Translations under genes and position numbers: made by a program | In this document: positions 6,436-6,966 of the stretch, one piece after another | Layout of the letters: every line of letters begins with the position of its first letter | Position numbering within the stretch: position 1 is the stretch's first letter | Notes under the pieces: model-generated | What the model was told of the DNA's origin: nothing | Seen by the model: the letters and a program-made list of their open reading frames with translations, nothing else | Databases searched by the model: none | Assembly: GCA_015494595.1 (NCBI GenBank) | Contig: WGAX01000152.1 | Location: forward strand, 1-6,966 | Source: Nitratiruptor sp. | GTDB taxonomy: Bacteria > Campylobacterota > Campylobacteria > Campylobacterales > Nitratiruptoraceae | Reading direction: 5' to 3' | DNA: 6,966 nucleotides

Positions 6436-6440
6436 AGGAG
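6436..6440 (+). promoter_or_regulatory. Ribosome binding site of ilvB
   Basis: AGGAG lies 5 bases before the ATG at 6446. It favours this start over the in-frame ATG at 6455, three codons later. Confidence 0.75.
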
Positions 6441-6445
6441 AAGCG

Positions 6446-6966
6446 ATGGCGAAGATGAGCGGCGCGCAGATGGTCGTAGAAGCGATGCGAGAAGAGGGTG
6501 TTGAGGTAGTTTTTGGCTATCCCGGTGGCGCCATTATGAATGTGTATGATGAGATCTATAAACATCGATATTTTGAGCATATCCTCACTCGCCACGAGCA
6601 AGCAGCTGTACACGCGGCTGATGGGTATGCAAGGGCCACAGGAAAGGTGGGCGTTGCTTTTGTAACAAGCGGTCCAGGTTTTACCAATGCAGTTACAGGC
6701 CTAGCAACTGCGTATATGGACTCAATCCCTATAGTGGTTGTAAGCGGACAGGTGCCTCTTAGTATGATAGGCACAGACGCTTTTCAAGAGATTGATGCAG
6801 TAGGTATTAGCAGACCATGCACGAAGCATAACTTTTTGGTCAAGAGTGCCGATGAATTACCCCAAATCTTAGCAGAAGCCTTTTATCTGGCAAGAAGCGG
6901 CAGACCAGGTCCAGTGCATGTGGATATTCCAAAGGATGTGACTGCCCAGATTGGAGAGTTTAACTA
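6446..6966 (+). CDS. ilvB: Acetolactate synthase large subunit, N-terminal part (cut by window edge)
   Basis: The frame is open to the right edge and encodes 173 residues of an enzyme normally about 560-570 long, so only the TPP-binding N-terminal (Pyr) domain is visible. Acetohydroxyacid synthase condenses pyruvate with pyruvate (valine, leucine) or with 2-oxobutanoate (isoleucine), using TPP, FAD and Mg2+. Visible motifs are FGYPGGAIM (23-31), RHEQAAVHAADGYARATGK (49-67) with the conserved cofactor-activating Glu51, TSGPGFTN (74-81), YMDSIPIVVVSGQVP (90-104), IGTDAFQEIDAVGI (108-121) and GRPGPVHVDIPKDV near the edge. The large-subunit family is clear. Pyruvate oxidase or glyoxylate carboligase relatives are less likely given DAFQE and the neighbouring ilvA. 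A small subunit gene (ilvN/ilvH) would be expected just beyond the window. It has its own promoter but lies close behind the ilvA-ppx operon, so partial readthrough is possible. Confidence 0.94.
   Translation, partial: MAKMSGAQMVVEAMREEGVEVVFGYPGGAIMNVYDEIYKHRYFEHILTRHEQAAVHAADGYARATGKVGVAFVTSGPGFTNAVTGLATAYMDSIPIVVVSGQVPLSMIGTDAFQEIDAVGISRPCTKHNFLVKSADELPQILAEAFYLARSGRPGPVHVDIPKDVTAQIGEFN

Noticed and set aside
6429..6437. Minimal ATG-AAG-TAG upstream reading frame before ilvB, with its stop overlapping the ribosome site
   Set aside because: It has no ribosome site of its own, lies within a very short predicted leader, and such two-codon frames arise easily by chance in AT-rich leaders.

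Overview
The window is ordinary, densely packed bacterial chromosome with all genes on the + strand. Composition is moderately AT-rich. The protein styles point to a member of the Campylobacterota (former Epsilonproteobacteria), perhaps a free-living Nitratiruptor-, Sulfurovum- or Sulfurimonas-like lineage. The clues are an OprD-type porin, a medium-length IlvA with one ACT domain, a short Ppx/GppA protein next to ilvB, and extended -10 promoters (TGnTAnAAT) without clear -35 boxes. This assignment is inference from family style, not a database match.

Region 1 (1-2991) is an iron-uptake block. The C-terminal part of an outer-membrane beta-barrel porin enters from the left edge. Eight bases after its stop comes feoA, whose start is preceded by an AGGAGG that overlaps the porin stop codon. 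feoA then overlaps feoB by ATGA. The three genes look co-transcribed and together could form an outer-to-inner-membrane route for ferrous iron. FeoB appears complete and has all five G-protein motifs and three conserved membrane cysteines. No feoC follows it.

Region 2 (2971-3808) is a single gene for a predicted lipoprotein zinc metalloprotease of family M48 (LoiP/Oma1-like). It has its own apparent promoter, which lies across the end of feoB.

Region 3 (3814-6392) is a probable operon of three genes: a YccU-type CoA-binding protein, threonine ammonia-lyase (ilvA) and a short Ppx/GppA phosphatase that overlaps ilvA by one base (TGATG). IlvA makes 2-oxobutanoate, the first committed intermediate of isoleucine synthesis.

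Region 4 (6408-6966) is an extended -10 promoter followed by the first 173 codons of ilvB, the acetolactate synthase large subunit, cut by the window edge. That enzyme uses the 2-oxobutanoate made by IlvA, so regions 3 and 4 form a branched-chain amino acid locus with a phosphatase gene set inside it.

No RNA genes, mobile elements, CRISPR arrays, long repeats or gene-free stretches over 300 bases were seen. I found no convincing undescribed system. The points most worth a second look are the porin-feoAB coupling and the placement of ppx between ilvA and ilvB.
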